The notes under the pieces: generated by a model
Told to the model about the DNA's origin: nothing
The model's input: only the letters and a program-made list of their open reading frames with translations
Database searches by the model: none
Assembly (NCBI RefSeq): GCF_003234265.2
Contig: NZ_CP126256.1
Span: forward strand, 1-64,000
Reading direction: 5' to 3'
From: Curtobacterium sp. MCSS17_015
Lineage (GTDB): Bacteria; Actinomycetota; Actinomycetes; Actinomycetales; Microbacteriaceae
DNA length: 64,000 nucleotides
Position numbers and translations under genes: made by a program
Shown: piece by piece, positions 1 to 11,732 of the stretch
Layout: every line of letters begins with the position of its first letter
Numbering within the stretch: the first letter of the stretch is position 1

Positions 1-1458
1 ATGACGATGCCGGCCGACCCCGTCGAGGACCTGTGGTCGTCAGTGCTCGGGATCCTGTCCGACGACGACCGGATCACCCCCCAGCTGCACGGCTTCCTCA
101 ACCTCGTCGAGCCGAAGGGCGTGCTCGCCGGGACCCTGTACCTCGAGGTGCCGAACGACCTCACCCGCGGCATGCTCGAGCAGCGCATCCGGGTCCCCAT
201 CACCGAGGCGGTCTCACGCATCGGTGACGACTCGGTGGCGAACTTCGCGATCACGGTCAACCCCGACATGGCCTCGGAGCCGCGGGTCGACGCGGTCGCG
301 GTGCCGTCCTACGCCGAGCCCGTCCAGGAGCAGGTGCAGCAGAGCGCCGCTCCCCGCCAGTACATCGAGGCGCCGTTCGTCCCGAGCCAGGTCGACTCCC
401 CGGGCACCAGTGGTCGCCCCGAGTCCCGGCTCAACCCGAAGTACAACTTCGACAACTTCGTCATCGGTGCCTCGAACCGGTTCGCCCATGCAGCCGCGGT
501 CGCCGTGGCGGAAGCGCCGGCGAAGGCCTACAACCCGCTCTTCATCTACGGCGACTCCGGTCTCGGCAAGACCCACCTGCTGCACGCGATCGGTCACTAC
601 GCCGAGAGCCTCTACCCGGGGATCCGGGTGCGGTACGTGTCGAGCGAGGAGTTCACGAACGACTTCATCAACTCGATCGCGAACAACCGCTCGAACCAGT
701 TCCAGCAGCGGTACCGCGACATCGACATCCTGCTCATCGACGACATCCAGTTCCTGCAGGGCAAGGACTCGACGCAGGAGGCGTTCTTCCACACCTTCAA
801 CACCCTCCACGACCACAACAAGCAGGTCGTGATCACGTCGGACGTCGCCCCGAAGCACCTCACCGGCTTCGAGGACCGGATGCGCAGCCGCTTCGAATGG
901 GGCCTCATCACCGACGTGCAGGCGCCGGACCTCGAAACCCGGATCGCGATCCTCCGCAAGAAGGCGCAGTCGGACCACCTGCAGGTGCCGGACGACATCC
1001 TCGAGTTCATCGCGTCGAAGGTGTCGAGCAACATCCGCGAGCTCGAGGGCACGCTCATCCGGGTGACCGCGTTCGCGAGCCTGAACCGGACAGCCGTCGA
1101 CATGGCGCTGGTGCAGACGGTCCTCAAGGACCTCATCACGCTCGACGAGGACAACGTCATCGCGCCGACGGACATCATCAACCACACCGCGGAGTACTTC
1201 AAGCTCTCGGTCGACGACCTCTACGGCTCGTCCCGCTCACAGGCGATCGCGACCGCCCGCCAGATCGCGATGTACCTGTGCCGCGAGCTGACGAGCCTGT
1301 CGCTGCCGAAGATCGGTCAGCTGTTCGGGAACCGTGACCACACGACGGTCATGTACGCGAACAAGAAGATCGCGGAGCTCATGAAGGAGCGCCGCTCGAT
1401 CTACAACCAGGTCACCGAACTGACCAGTCGGATCAAGCAGGACCGCCGGTACCGGTAG
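1..1458 (+). CDS. dnaA: Chromosomal replication initiator DnaA
   Basis: Initiator ATPase that binds DnaA boxes at oriC and melts the origin. The 485-residue product has the N-terminal domain I, a variable proline/glutamine-rich linker to about residue 140, the AAA+ core with Walker A GDSGLGKT at 184-191 and the Walker B stretch LLIDDIQFL, and the C-terminal helix-turn-helix with the DnaA signature around RDHTTVMYANKK (from residue 445). Length and domain order are normal for Actinobacteria. The window opens on its ATG, so its promoter lies outside. It is followed by oriC and dnaN, the usual order. Confidence 0.98.
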   Translation: MTMPADPVEDLWSSVLGILSDDDRITPQLHGFLNLVEPKGVLAGTLYLEVPNDLTRGMLEQRIRVPITEAVSRIGDDSVANFAITVNPDMASEPRVDAVAVPSYAEPVQEQVQQSAAPRQYIEAPFVPSQVDSPGTSGRPESRLNPKYNFDNFVIGASNRFAHAAAVAVAEAPAKAYNPLFIYGDSGLGKTHLLHAIGHYAESLYPGIRVRYVSSEEFTNDFINSIANNRSNQFQQRYRDIDILLIDDIQFLQGKDSTQEAFFHTFNTLHDHNKQVVITSDVAPKHLTGFEDRMRSRFEWGLITDVQAPDLETRIAILRKKAQSDHLQVPDDILEFIASKVSSNIRELEGTLIRVTAFASLNRTAVDMALVQTVLKDLITLDEDNVIAPTDIINHTAEYFKLSVDDLYGSSRSQAIATARQIAMYLCRELTSLSLPKIGQLFGNRDHTTVMYANKKIAELMKERRSIYNQVTELTSRIKQDRRYR

Positions 1459-1913
1459 CGAGCGGCTCCCCGCCACCCCCCGTCCAGGAGGCCCGTCCCA
1501 GACCCGGGATCGGCCTCCTTCTGCGTGTGTCCACCATCTGAGACGGTTCCATGCGGCGGATTCCCCACAGTGTGGAAAGCCTGTGGATAACTGTGGAGGA
1601 CACGCCGCTCGCTTGTTCACAGGCCAAGGCTTGGTTGTGGAAACTGGGGATGGAAGTGGATAGACGACCAATCCTCATCCAGAGGGCGCTCACACGCCGC
1701 CAACAAGTCACACGGTTGTAGTTCCCAGTCCAGGAGCGGCATCCCCAGAGTTGTCCACAGTGTGCACAGGCGTTAAGACCATTACTCCTCTCTTCTCTCT
1801 CCCTCTCCCTGGGCCAACCTTGTGGACGGCGGGATGACAGGAATCCGCGGTCTCCCGCCGCTGTGCCACAATGGGGCGGCCGGGCAGTCAACCGATCGAC
1901 AGGGGTCCACGCT
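1459..1913. other. oriC: oriC, dnaA-dnaN intergenic origin region
   Basis: The 455-base gap between dnaA and dnaN carries many DnaA-box-like 9-mers on both strands: a perfect TTATCCACA (reverse strand, 1582-1590), TTGTCCACA at 1751-1759, TTGTTCACA at 1613-1621, and TGTGGA-type variants at 1571, 1592, 1636 and 1821. It is less GC-rich than its flanks, with a pyrimidine-rich run near 1781-1810. Position and box density make this the replication origin. The dnaN promoter must also lie here. Exact unwinding element not identified. Confidence 0.9.
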
Positions 1914-3074
1914 GTGAAGTTCGAGGTCAACCGGGACGTCTTCTCCGAAGCCGTCTCCTTCGCGGTGAAGCTCCTCCCACAGCGCACGACCCTCCCGATC
2001 CTCTCCGGCGTGCTGATCCACGCAGACGGTGACCGGCTGACGCTCTCCTCGTTCGACTACGAGGTCTCGGCGCAGACGTCGATCGCCGCCCAGATCGACG
2101 ATCCCGGCACGGTGCTCGTCTCCGGCCGGCTGTTGAACGACATCGCGAGCCGCCTGCCGAACGCCCCGGTCACGTTCTCCACCGAGGACTCCCGCATCAC
2201 CGTCACCTGCGGGTCGGCGCACTTCACGCTGCTCTCCATGCCGGTGGAGGAGTACCCGACGCTCCCCGAGATCGGTCCCCAGACGGGTGTCATCCCGGGT
2301 GACTCGTTCTCCGAGGCCGTGTCCCAGGTCGCCGTCGCCGCCAGCCGTGACGACGTCACCCCGGTCATCACCGGCGTCCAGCTCGAGGTCGGGGAGAGCG
2401 ACGTCTCGCTCATCGCGACCGACCGCTACCGCGTCGCCGTCCGGACCATCCAGTGGGACTCGGGTCGCCCCGGCGGAGACACCGACTCCGCGACGACCCT
2501 GCACGCGCTCGTCCCGGCGCGGACCCTCCAGGAAGTCGGCCGCACGTTCGGGTCGGCGACCACCGTCTCGGTCTCGATCAGCGGCGGTTCCGACCGCGAA
2601 CTCATCGCGTTCCAGGCCGAGGACAAGACCGTCACGTCCCTGCTCATCAAGGGCAACTACCCGCCGGTCCGCCGGCTCTTCCCCGACACGGTGCAGGACC
2701 ACGCGGTGATCAACACCGCTGAACTGGTCGAGGCCGTCCGACGGGTCTCCCTCGTCCTGGAGCGCGAAGCGGCCCTCCGGTTCTCCTTCTCGGTCGACGG
2801 GCTGACGCTCGAGGCGATCGGTTCCGAACAAGCGCAGGCGTCAGAGTCGATCGATGCGTTGCTGACCGGTGAGGAAACGGTGGTCTCCCTGAAGCCGGCG
2901 TTCCTCCTGGACGGGTTGAATGCGGTGCACTCCGAGTTCGTCCGGATCTCCTTCACGAAGACGGAGAACCCGAACAAGCCCGGACCGGTCCTGATCACCG
3001 GGCAGTCCTCGCGAGAGGAACCTGCCACGGACGGGTACCGGTACCTGCTGCAGCCCAACCTGCTGCTGCGCTAG
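1914..3074 (+). CDS. dnaN: DNA polymerase III sliding clamp (beta subunit)
   Basis: Ring-shaped processivity clamp for the replicative polymerase, also used by repair polymerases. The 386-residue product starting at GTG (MKFEVNRDVF) matches the usual family length and the conserved N-terminus; an in-frame ATG 51 bases upstream would add residues unlike the family, so GTG is preferred. Three repeated clamp folds span the length and the C-terminus ends in the typical hydrophobic LLQPNLLLR-like tail. It lies between oriC and gnd. Confidence 0.96.
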   Translation: MKFEVNRDVFSEAVSFAVKLLPQRTTLPILSGVLIHADGDRLTLSSFDYEVSAQTSIAAQIDDPGTVLVSGRLLNDIASRLPNAPVTFSTEDSRITVTCGSAHFTLLSMPVEEYPTLPEIGPQTGVIPGDSFSEAVSQVAVAASRDDVTPVITGVQLEVGESDVSLIATDRYRVAVRTIQWDSGRPGGDTDSATTLHALVPARTLQEVGRTFGSATTVSVSISGGSDRELIAFQAEDKTVTSLLIKGNYPPVRRLFPDTVQDHAVINTAELVEAVRRVSLVLEREAALRFSFSVDGLTLEAIGSEQAQASESIDALLTGEETVVSLKPAFLLDGLNAVHSEFVRISFTKTENPNKPGPVLITGQSSREEPATDGYRYLLQPNLLLR

Positions 3075-3144
3075 CCGCAACAGCCATCCAGCGCTGACGC
3101 GTGGACACCAGCATCAGCGCGACATCGACGAAGAAGAGGAAATC

Positions 3145-4032
3145 ATGCAGATCGGTCTTGTCGGCCTCGGGAAGATGGGCAACAACATGCGTGCGCGTCT
3201 GCGCAACGCAGGGATCGACGTCGTCGGGTACGACGCCAACCCCGCCGTCTCGGACGTCGCCGACCTCGGCGCCCTGGCAGAAGCCCTCACCGACAGCAAG
3301 CGTCTCGTGTGGGTCATGGTCCCGCACGGCAAGATCACCCATGACGTGATCACCGACCTGGCCGGCGTGCTCGGCGAGGGCGACCTCGTCATCGACGGTG
3401 GCAACTCGAAGTGGGTCGACGACACCATCCACGCCGAGCAGCTCGCTGCCAAGGGCATCCGCTACATGGACGTGGGCGTCTCGGGCGGTGTCTGGGGCAA
3501 GGACAACGGCTACGGCCTCATGGCCGGCGGTGCTGCCGAGGACGTCGAGTTCGCGATGCCCGTCTTCGACGCACTGCGCCCCGAGGGTCCGCGCGAAGAG
3601 GGCTTCTCGCACGCCGGCGGCATCGGCGCGGGCCACTACGCGAAGATGGTCCACAACGGCATCGAGTACGCGATCATGCAGGCGTACGGCGAGGGCTACG
3701 AGCTCCTCGAGGCGAAGGACATCATCAAGGACGTCCCCGCCGTGTTCGCCGGATGGCAGCGCGGCACCGTCGTGCGCTCCTGGCTGCTCGACCTCATGGT
3801 CCTCGCGCTCAACGAGGACCCGAAGCTCGACGCCATCGAGGGCTACGTGGAGGACTCCGGCGAGGGCCGGTGGACCCTGGAAGAGGCCATCGAGCACGCG
3901 GTGCCGATGCCCGCGATCTCGGCGTCCATCTTCGCGCGCTTCGTCTCGCGTCAGGGCAGCGCGTCCCCGACGATGAAGGCCGTCGCGGCGCTCCGCAACC
4001 AGTTCGGCGGCCACGCCGTCAAGAAGGCGTAG
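3145..4032 (+). CDS. gnd: 6-phosphogluconate dehydrogenase (decarboxylating), short form
   Basis: Oxidatively decarboxylates 6-phosphogluconate to ribulose 5-phosphate. The 295-residue product begins with the Rossmann motif GLVGLGKMGNNM and carries the family segments DGGNSKW and GAGHYAKMVHNGIEY (substrate/catalytic lysine region). It is the short form of about 300 residues, not the 470-residue enterobacterial type; short forms are often NAD-dependent (family knowledge). Location between dnaN and recF is a conserved actinobacterial arrangement. Start chosen at ATG preceded by GAAGAGGAAA. Confidence 0.95.
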   Translation: MQIGLVGLGKMGNNMRARLRNAGIDVVGYDANPAVSDVADLGALAEALTDSKRLVWVMVPHGKITHDVITDLAGVLGEGDLVIDGGNSKWVDDTIHAEQLAAKGIRYMDVGVSGGVWGKDNGYGLMAGGAAEDVEFAMPVFDALRPEGPREEGFSHAGGIGAGHYAKMVHNGIEYAIMQAYGEGYELLEAKDIIKDVPAVFAGWQRGTVVRSWLLDLMVLALNEDPKLDAIEGYVEDSGEGRWTLEEAIEHAVPMPAISASIFARFVSRQGSASPTMKAVAALRNQFGGHAVKKA

Positions 4033-4069
4033 CCGGTCGGGGTAACCCCCTCGACCCGTTTCGGCCCGC

Positions 4070-5266
4070 GTGCACGTCGACCATCTGCAACTCTCCGACT
4101 TCCGGAACTACCGGGAGGCGGACGTCGACTTCGCACGCGGGCCGAACCTGTTCGTCGGCCGCAACGGCCAGGGCAAGACCAACCTGGTCGAGTCGATCGG
4201 CTACCTCTCGACCCTCGGGTCGCACCGCGTCCCCACCGACGCCGCGCTCGTGCGGCAGGGATGTGACTCGGCGATCGTCCGGGCACGGCTCGCGCACGAG
4301 GACCGCAGCATCCTCGCCGAGGTGCAGATCAACCGGACCGGGTCGAACCGGGCGCAGGTGAACCGGTCGGCCATCAAGCCCCGCGAGCTCCCGCGCTACT
4401 GCACGAGCGTGTTGTTCGCCCCCGAGGACCTGGCTCTCGTGCGTGGGGAGCCCTCCGGTCGGCGCCGCATGATCGACGAGCTCCTCGTCCAGATCGCGCC
4501 GCGCATGCAGAGCGTCCTCGCCGACTACGACCGGACGCTCCGGCAACGCAACACCCTGCTGAAGTCGGCACGGGCGAGCGGGGCGAAGGCCGGGGCGCTC
4601 TCCACGCTCGACGTCTGGGACGACCGGCTCGTGGCGTTCGGCGCCGAGATCATCGCCGCCCGCGACCACCTCACCCGCCGACTGGCACCGTTCGTGACCG
4701 AGTCGTACGCGACGGTCGCGGGTGAGCGGCACCAGGCGTCGATCGCCGGTGTCCTCAGCGTGCGGGGTGCTGATCCGGAGGACGCGGCGGCCACCGACCC
4801 GGTCCTCGGGACGCCTGAGGAACCCGTCACGATCGCGTCCGCGGCAGAGGCGTTCCGCGGGGCGCTCGAGCGCCGTCGGCGGGACGAACTGGACCGCGGT
4901 CTGACGCTCACCGGACCCCATCGCGACGACGTGCTCTTCGAGCTGAACGGGTTACCGGCCCGCGGGTACGCCAGTCATGGTGAGTCCTGGTCCTTCGCGC
5001 TGGCCGTTCAACTGGCGTCGGCGACGATCCTGCGTGCCGAGTCCTCTCTCGGCGACCCGATCATCATCCTCGACGACGTGTTCGCGGAGCTCGACGAATC
5101 CCGCCGGGAGCGCCTGGCCGGGGCGGTCGCGGACTACGAGCAGGTGCTCATCACGGCCGCCGTGCACGGCGACGTGCCGGGTCAGCTCGCGGCACACACC
5201 GTGCGGATCGAAGCGGGCGCGATCGTCCGGGACGCGGACGACGCCGCGGACGGGACGGCACCCTGA
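4070..5266 (+). CDS. recF: DNA replication and repair protein RecF
   Basis: SMC-like ATPase that helps load RecA at gaps through RecOR. GTG start gives 398 residues. Walker A GRNGQGKT at 30-37, the ABC-type signature near LTGPHRDDV, and Walker B IIILDDVFAELDESR near the C-terminus are all present. Its stop codon overlaps the start of the downstream dciA-like gene by one base (TGATG), indicating translational coupling. Confidence 0.96.
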   Translation: MHVDHLQLSDFRNYREADVDFARGPNLFVGRNGQGKTNLVESIGYLSTLGSHRVPTDAALVRQGCDSAIVRARLAHEDRSILAEVQINRTGSNRAQVNRSAIKPRELPRYCTSVLFAPEDLALVRGEPSGRRRMIDELLVQIAPRMQSVLADYDRTLRQRNTLLKSARASGAKAGALSTLDVWDDRLVAFGAEIIAARDHLTRRLAPFVTESYATVAGERHQASIAGVLSVRGADPEDAAATDPVLGTPEEPVTIASAAEAFRGALERRRRDELDRGLTLTGPHRDDVLFELNGLPARGYASHGESWSFALAVQLASATILRAESSLGDPIIILDDVFAELDESRRERLAGAVADYEQVLITAAVHGDVPGQLAAHTVRIEAGAIVRDADDAADGTAP

Positions 5267-5766
5267 TGCCGAAGCCCTGGAAGCCGGCCGAGCCGTCGCG
5301 CGTCTACCAGCACTTCAAGGCGGTGTTCGGCGACCCGTCGAAGCGCGGGGTCGACGCCCGGCGCCGCCGCGCAGCCGGACAGGACCCGGACTCGGTGCCG
5401 TACGGGAAGGGACGTGAACCCACCGGCCTCGGTGACGTGATGGGTGCGTTGACCGCCGAGCTCGGCTGGACGGAGCCGCTCGCCCGGTCCGAACTGTTCG
5501 TCGACTGGCCGAGCGTCGTCGGCGAGGAGCTCGCGAAGCACTCGAACCCGGTGACGATCGAGGACGGTGCGCTCGTGATCCGGTGTGACTCGACGGCCTG
5601 GGCGACGCAACTGCGACTCATGCGCGGGACCGTCACGACGACGATCGCCCAGCGGTACCCGGCGGCGGGCGTGGAATCGATCCGGGTTTCCGGCCCGGAC
5701 GCCCCCACGTGGAAACGCGGCCTCAGGTCGGTCCAGGGGCGCGGCCCCCGCGATACCTACGGTTGA
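5266..5766 (+). CDS. DciA-family (DUF721) protein
   Basis: 166 residues. The C-terminal half (about 55-150) is the DUF721/DciA domain, with the recognisable DWPSVVGEELAKHSNPV and LVIRCDSTAWATQL segments; the N-terminus is a basic linker. DciA proteins are proposed loaders of the replicative helicase in bacteria that lack DnaC, which suits the place between recF and gyrB. It is translationally coupled to recF. Confidence 0.9.
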   Translation: MPKPWKPAEPSRVYQHFKAVFGDPSKRGVDARRRRAAGQDPDSVPYGKGREPTGLGDVMGALTAELGWTEPLARSELFVDWPSVVGEELAKHSNPVTIEDGALVIRCDSTAWATQLRLMRGTVTTTIAQRYPAAGVESIRVSGPDAPTWKRGLRSVQGRGPRDTYG

Positions 5767-5809
5767 CCAGACGAAATCATCCATCCGTCGGAAGTTCGTC
5801 GCTCTGTGA

Positions 5810-7921
<2,112 letters not shown>

Positions 7922-8033
7922 GCCGGGAGGCGCGGCGCACGCCGCGTCGACCCGACCCGACCCCTTCTGGTCGCGCCCGGCGTGACCAACGGACGACGAG
8001 CCTCCAGGCTGTCAAGGAAGGCAACGCAAGCAC

Positions 8034-10718
8034 ATGGCTGACGACAACGAGAACGGCGCCGACGAGCCCGAGATCGTGCACGGCTCCAGCGGGGACATCG
8101 TCGTCTCCGGTGACCGCATCTCGCAGGTCGACCTGCAGCTCGAGATGCAGCGCTCGTACCTCGACTACGCGATGTCCGTCATCGTCGGCCGTGCCCTGCC
8201 AGAGGTGCGCGACGGTCTGAAGCCGGTGCACCGTCGCGTGATCTACGCGATGTACGACGGTGGCTACCGACCGGACCGTGCCTTCTCGAAGTGCTCGCGC
8301 GTCGTCGGCGACGTCATGGGTCAGTTCCACCCGCACGGCGACAGCGCGATCTACGACGCACTCGTCCGGCTCGTGCAGCCGTGGTCGCTCCGCTACCCAC
8401 TCGCGCTCGGTCAGGGCAACTTCGGGTCGCCGGGCAACGACGGCGCCGCAGCCCCGCGGTACACCGAGACGAAGATGGCCCCGCTCGCCCTCGAGATGGT
8501 GCGGGACATCGAGGAAGAGACCGTCGACTTCCAGGACAACTACGACGGTCGCACGCAGGAGCCGTCGATCCTGCCGTCGCGGTTCCCGAACCTGCTCGTC
8601 AACGGTTCCGTCGGCATCGCGGTCGGCATGGCGACGAACATCCCCCCGCACAACCTGCGCGAGGTCGCCGCCGGCGCCGTCTGGGCGCTCGAGCACCCGG
8701 ACGCCACGCGTGAAGAGCTCCTCGAGGCGCTCATGCAGCGCATCAAGGGTCCGGACTTCCCGACCGGGGCGCAGATCCTCGGCACCCGCGGGATCGTGGA
8801 CGCCTACCGGACCGGTCGTGGCTCCATCACCATGCGCGCCGTGGTCAACGTCGAGGAGATCCAGGGCCGCACCTGCCTCGTCGTCACCGAACTGCCGTAC
8901 CAGGTCAACCCGGACAACCTGGCGATCAAGATCGCGGAACTCGTCAAGGACGGCCGTCTCGCCGGCGTCGCCGACATCCGCGACGAGACGTCGGGCCGGA
9001 CCGGTCAGCGGCTCGTCATCGTGCTGAAGCGTGACGCGGTCGCCAAGGTCGTGCTCAACAACCTGTACAAGCACACGCAGCTGCAGGAGAACTTCGGCGC
9101 GAACATGCTCGCCATCGTCGACGGAGTGCCGCGCACGCTCGCACTCGACGGGTTCATCAGTGCGTGGGTCGACCACCAGATCGAGGTCATCGTCCGGCGG
9201 ACCCGGTTCCGCCTGCGTGAGGCCGAGAAGCGCGCGCACATCCTGCGTGGGTACCTGGCGGCGCTCGACGCCCTCGACGAGGTCATCGCCCTCATCCGCC
9301 GGTCGCCCGACGTCGAGGAGGCTCGGAACGGCCTCATGGAGCTGCTCTCGGTCGACGAGATCCAGGCCCGCGCGATCCTCGAACTCCAGCTGCGTCGTCT
9401 GGCCGCCCTCGAGCGCCAGAAGATCCACGAGGAGGCCGAAGCGCTCGAGCTGAAGATCGCGGACTTCGAGGACATCCTCGCCCGTCCAGAGCGCCAGCGC
9501 TCGATCATCATCGACGAGCTCACCGAGATCGTCGACCGCTTCGGTGACGACCGTCGGACCGAGATCATGCTCGGCTTCGACGGCGACATGAGCATGGAAG
9601 ACCTCATCCCGGAAGAAGAGGTCGTCGTCACCATCACCCGCGGTGGCTACGTCAAGCGCACCCGGAGCGACCAGTACCGCTCGCAGCACCGCGGCGGTCG
9701 TGGTGTCCGCGGCGCCCAGCTCCGCGCGGACGACGTCGTCGAGCACTTCTTCGTCACGACGACCCACCACTGGCTGCTGTTCCTCACGGACCAGGGCCGG
9801 GTGTACCGCGCGAAGGCGTACGAGCTGCAGGAGGCCGGGCGCGACGCCAAGGGCCAGCACTCGGCGAACCTCCTCGCGATGCAGCCGGACGAGCAGATCC
9901 AGCAGGTCCTCGACATCCGCGACTACGAGGCAGCGCAGTACCTCGTCCTCGCGACCGAGCAGGGTCTCGTGAAGAAGACCGCGCTCACCGAGTACGACAC
10001 GAACCGCACCGGCGGCATCATCGCGATCAACCTCCGCGAGGGTGACAAGCTCCGGTCCGCGCTGCTGGTCGACGAGCACGACGACCTGCTGCTGGTCTCC
10101 CGCCACGGGATGTCGCTCCGCTTCACGGCGACGAACGACACCCTGCGCCCGATGGGTCGATCGACCTCCGGCGTGAAGGGCATGTCCTTCCGTGGTGACG
10201 ACTCGTTGCTGTCGGCGTCGGTCGTGTCCGACGACGGGTTCGTCTGGGTCATGACCGAGGGCGGCTACGCCAAGCGCACCTCCGTCGACCAGTACCGCAC
10301 CCAGGGACGCGGCGGCCTCGGCATCAAGGTGGCCCGCCTGGCTGCCGATCGCGGTGACCTGGTCGGTGCGCTCATCGTCGGCGAGGACGACGAGGTGCTC
10401 GTCGTTCTGCAATCGGGCAAGGTGGTAAGGTCTGCCGTGGCCGAGGTCCCCGCCAAGGGACGCGACACGATGGGGGTCGTCTTCGCGAGGTTCGCGGAGA
10501 ACGACCGGATCATCGCCGTGGCCCGGAACAGTGAGCGGAACCTGGACGACCAGGCGGACGCCGAGATCGAGCCCGCGGGCCCGGTCGAGACCGTCAGCCC
10601 GGACGAAGCGGTCGCCGACGCCGCCGACGCAGAGCTCGTGGAGGAAGTCTCCACCGACGCGCTGCCCACCGACGCCGCGCCTGTGGAGGCCGGAGAGGAC
10701 GAGTCAAGCAATGAGTAG
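8034..10718 (+). CDS. gyrA: DNA gyrase subunit A
   Basis: Breakage-reunion subunit of gyrase. 894 residues, with the active-site tyrosine in PRYTET (residue 143), the quinolone-determining loop [10 protein letters not shown] with wild-type Ser104 and Asp108, a coiled-coil, and a C-terminal beta-pinwheel with a GyrA-box QHRGGRG. The last 60 residues are an acidic tail rich in Ala, Asp and Glu, common in Actinobacteria. Start supported by AAGGAAGG upstream. Its stop overlaps the downstream DUF3566 gene by eight bases. Confidence 0.97.
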   Translation: MADDNENGADEPEIVHGSSGDIVVSGDRISQVDLQLEMQRSYLDYAMSVIVGRALPEVRDGLKPVHRRVIYAMYDGGYRPDRAFSKCSRVVGDVMGQFHPHGDSAIYDALVRLVQPWSLRYPLALGQGNFGSPGNDGAAAPRYTETKMAPLALEMVRDIEEETVDFQDNYDGRTQEPSILPSRFPNLLVNGSVGIAVGMATNIPPHNLREVAAGAVWALEHPDATREELLEALMQRIKGPDFPTGAQILGTRGIVDAYRTGRGSITMRAVVNVEEIQGRTCLVVTELPYQVNPDNLAIKIAELVKDGRLAGVADIRDETSGRTGQRLVIVLKRDAVAKVVLNNLYKHTQLQENFGANMLAIVDGVPRTLALDGFISAWVDHQIEVIVRRTRFRLREAEKRAHILRGYLAALDALDEVIALIRRSPDVEEARNGLMELLSVDEIQARAILELQLRRLAALERQKIHEEAEALELKIADFEDILARPERQRSIIIDELTEIVDRFGDDRRTEIMLGFDGDMSMEDLIPEEEVVVTITRGGYVKRTRSDQYRSQHRGGRGVRGAQLRADDVVEHFFVTTTHHWLLFLTDQGRVYRAKAYELQEAGRDAKGQHSANLLAMQPDEQIQQVLDIRDYEAAQYLVLATEQGLVKKTALTEYDTNRTGGIIAINLREGDKLRSALLVDEHDDLLLVSRHGMSLRFTATNDTLRPMGRSTSGVKGMSFRGDDSLLSASVVSDDGFVWVMTEGGYAKRTSVDQYRTQGRGGLGIKVARLAADRGDLVGALIVGEDDEVLVVLQSGKVVRSAVAEVPAKGRDTMGVVFARFAENDRIIAVARNSERNLDDQADAEIEPAGPVETVSPDEAVADAADAELVEEVSTDALPTDAAPVEAGEDESSNE

Positions 10719-11118
10719 TGTCGCCGAGAAGCTCCAGCGGAAAGCGAAGCGGCCCGTCGGGACTCGTCAGGTCCGACTCCGCCTGGTGTACGTCGACTTC
10801 TGGTCGATGGTGAAGCTGTCGTTCCTCATCGCCCTGGCCGGCTCGATCGTGATCGTCGTGGCCACGGCGCTGGTGTGGGTCATCCTCAACCAGACCGGCG
10901 TCTTCGACCAGGTCGATAGCCTGTTGAAGGACGTCACCGGTCAGAACAGTTACTCGATCATGGACCAGTTCTCGCTGGGCCAGGTCCTCGGGTTCTCGAT
11001 CGTCGTCGGCATCCTCAACGTCGTCGTCGGGACCGTGCTCGGTGCGATCGTCAGCGTCCTGTACAACCTCAGCGTGCGGATCACGGGCGGCGTGCTCGTG
11101 GGCTTCACCAACAACTGA
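10711..11118 (+). CDS. DUF3566 membrane protein
   Basis: 135-residue protein with two predicted membrane segments (about 35-60 and 95-125) and a basic N-terminus. It matches the DUF3566 proteins that follow gyrA in many Actinobacteria; function is not established. ATG start lies inside the gyrA tail, eight-base overlap, so it is co-translated with gyrase. A much longer in-frame reading upstream runs through gyrA and is an artefact. Confidence 0.85.
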   Translation: MSSVAEKLQRKAKRPVGTRQVRLRLVYVDFWSMVKLSFLIALAGSIVIVVATALVWVILNQTGVFDQVDSLLKDVTGQNSYSIMDQFSLGQVLGFSIVVGILNVVVGTVLGAIVSVLYNLSVRITGGVLVGFTNN

Positions 11119-11146
11119 CCCGGTCCGGGTGGGCCGATCGGCTCGA

Positions 11147-11176
11147 TTTCGCTCCAGCGCGATCGTACGGTAGGCT
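11147..11176 (+). promoter_or_regulatory. Possible promoter of tRNA-Ile/tRNA-Ala
   Basis: TTTCGC and TAGGCT separated by 18 bases end 14 bases before tRNA-Ile. Spacing is plausible for a housekeeping promoter driving both tRNAs, but both hexamers are degenerate. Confidence 0.35.
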
Positions 11177-11190
11177 TTCATCCGGTCTGA

Positions 11191-11267
11191 GGGGCTATAG
11201 CTCAGGCGGTTAGAGCGCTTCGCTGATAACGAAGAGGTCCAAGGTTCAAGTCCTTGTAGCCCCACCA
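11191..11267 (+). tRNA. tRNA-Ile (anticodon GAT)
   Basis: Cloverleaf folds: acceptor GGGGCTA pairs with TAGCCCC, anticodon stem CTTCG/CGAAG encloses CTGATAA with anticodon GAT, T-arm contains GGTTCAAGTCC. The 3' CCA is encoded. Placed after gyrA/DUF3566 as in many Actinobacteria. Confidence 0.97.
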
Positions 11268-11320
11268 CAACTCAACTCCCGCGTCGGAACTCTCGACGTG
11301 GCGGCCGGTTCGGTCGCTCC

Positions 11321-11393
11321 GGGGCCTTAGCTCAGTTGGTAGAGCGCTGCCTTTGCAAGGCAGATGTCAGGAGTTCGAATCTCCTAGGCTCCA
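11321..11393 (+). tRNA. tRNA-Ala (anticodon TGC)
   Basis: Acceptor GGGGCCT pairs with AGGCTCC (one G-T wobble), D-arm AGCTCAGTTGGTAGAGC, anticodon stem CTGCC/GGCAG around TTTGCAA with anticodon TGC, T-arm GAGTTCGAATCTC. The CCA end is not encoded (discriminator A is followed by CTC), unlike the neighbouring tRNA-Ile. Confidence 0.96.
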
Positions 11394-11685
11394 CTCCCTC
11401 TGCGTGAGCTCTGCTCCGCTCGTTCCTCGCTTCGCCGCGGTCGGTCGTCGTGCCGATCCGCGCCGCCGCTCCTGCGGCGCGTCGTCGTCGTCGGTTGTCG
11501 GCTCCTCGTCGGTTGCACACCGAGGTTACGCGACGTGCCGCGCGCTGTTCCTCGAGGTTCCGGAATGTGCTGCTCTCGACGCTCGAGGTGCGCGGATTCT
11601 GGAACCTCGGCGGCGGGACGGCGGGGTGTTGTGCGACCTTGAGGCGGGCGGGCCGGCGTGCGCCACTCGGGCCTCCCGGGAACGA
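11394..11685. other. Gene-poor stretch after tRNA-Ala
   Basis: About 290 bases with no credible gene on either strand; the open frames here are compositionally driven and lack ribosome-binding sites. It holds a palindromic repeat (listed separately) and several short GC-rich hairpins. Confidence 0.6.
11554..11608. repeat. REP-like inverted repeat, copy A
   Basis: Arms GAGGTTCCGGAAT and ATTCTGGAACCTC pair over 12 of 13 positions around a 29-base centre. The 17 bases 11550-11566 recur exactly, in inverted orientation, at 63957-63973 near the right end of the window, where another GGTTCC/GGAACC palindrome lies. This indicates a dispersed repeat family. Confidence 0.65.
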
Positions 11686-11718
11686 CGAAGGGCCCCGGCA
11701 CAGTGCCGGGGCCCTTCG
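11686..11718 (-). terminator. Rho-independent-like terminator hairpin
   Basis: Perfect 15-base stem CGAAGGGCCCCGGCA / TGCCGGGGCCCTTCG with a three-base loop, 14 bases past the stop codon of the minus-strand gene that ends at 11733. No long T tract, as is usual in GC-rich Actinobacteria. Confidence 0.8.
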
Positions 11719-11732
11719 AGCGAACCAGGAGG

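Noticed and set aside
8334-8364. Quinolone-resistance substitution in GyrA
   Set aside because: The loop reads [10 protein letters not shown] with the wild-type Ser and Asp at the key positions.
11321-11393. tRNA-Ala as a pseudogene because it lacks an encoded CCA
   Set aside because: The cloverleaf is complete and many actinobacterial tRNAs receive CCA after transcription.
11394-11685. Possible small genes on either strand after tRNA-Ala
   Set aside because: Open frames are short, Arg-rich and without translation signals; the region is better explained by hairpins and a repeat.
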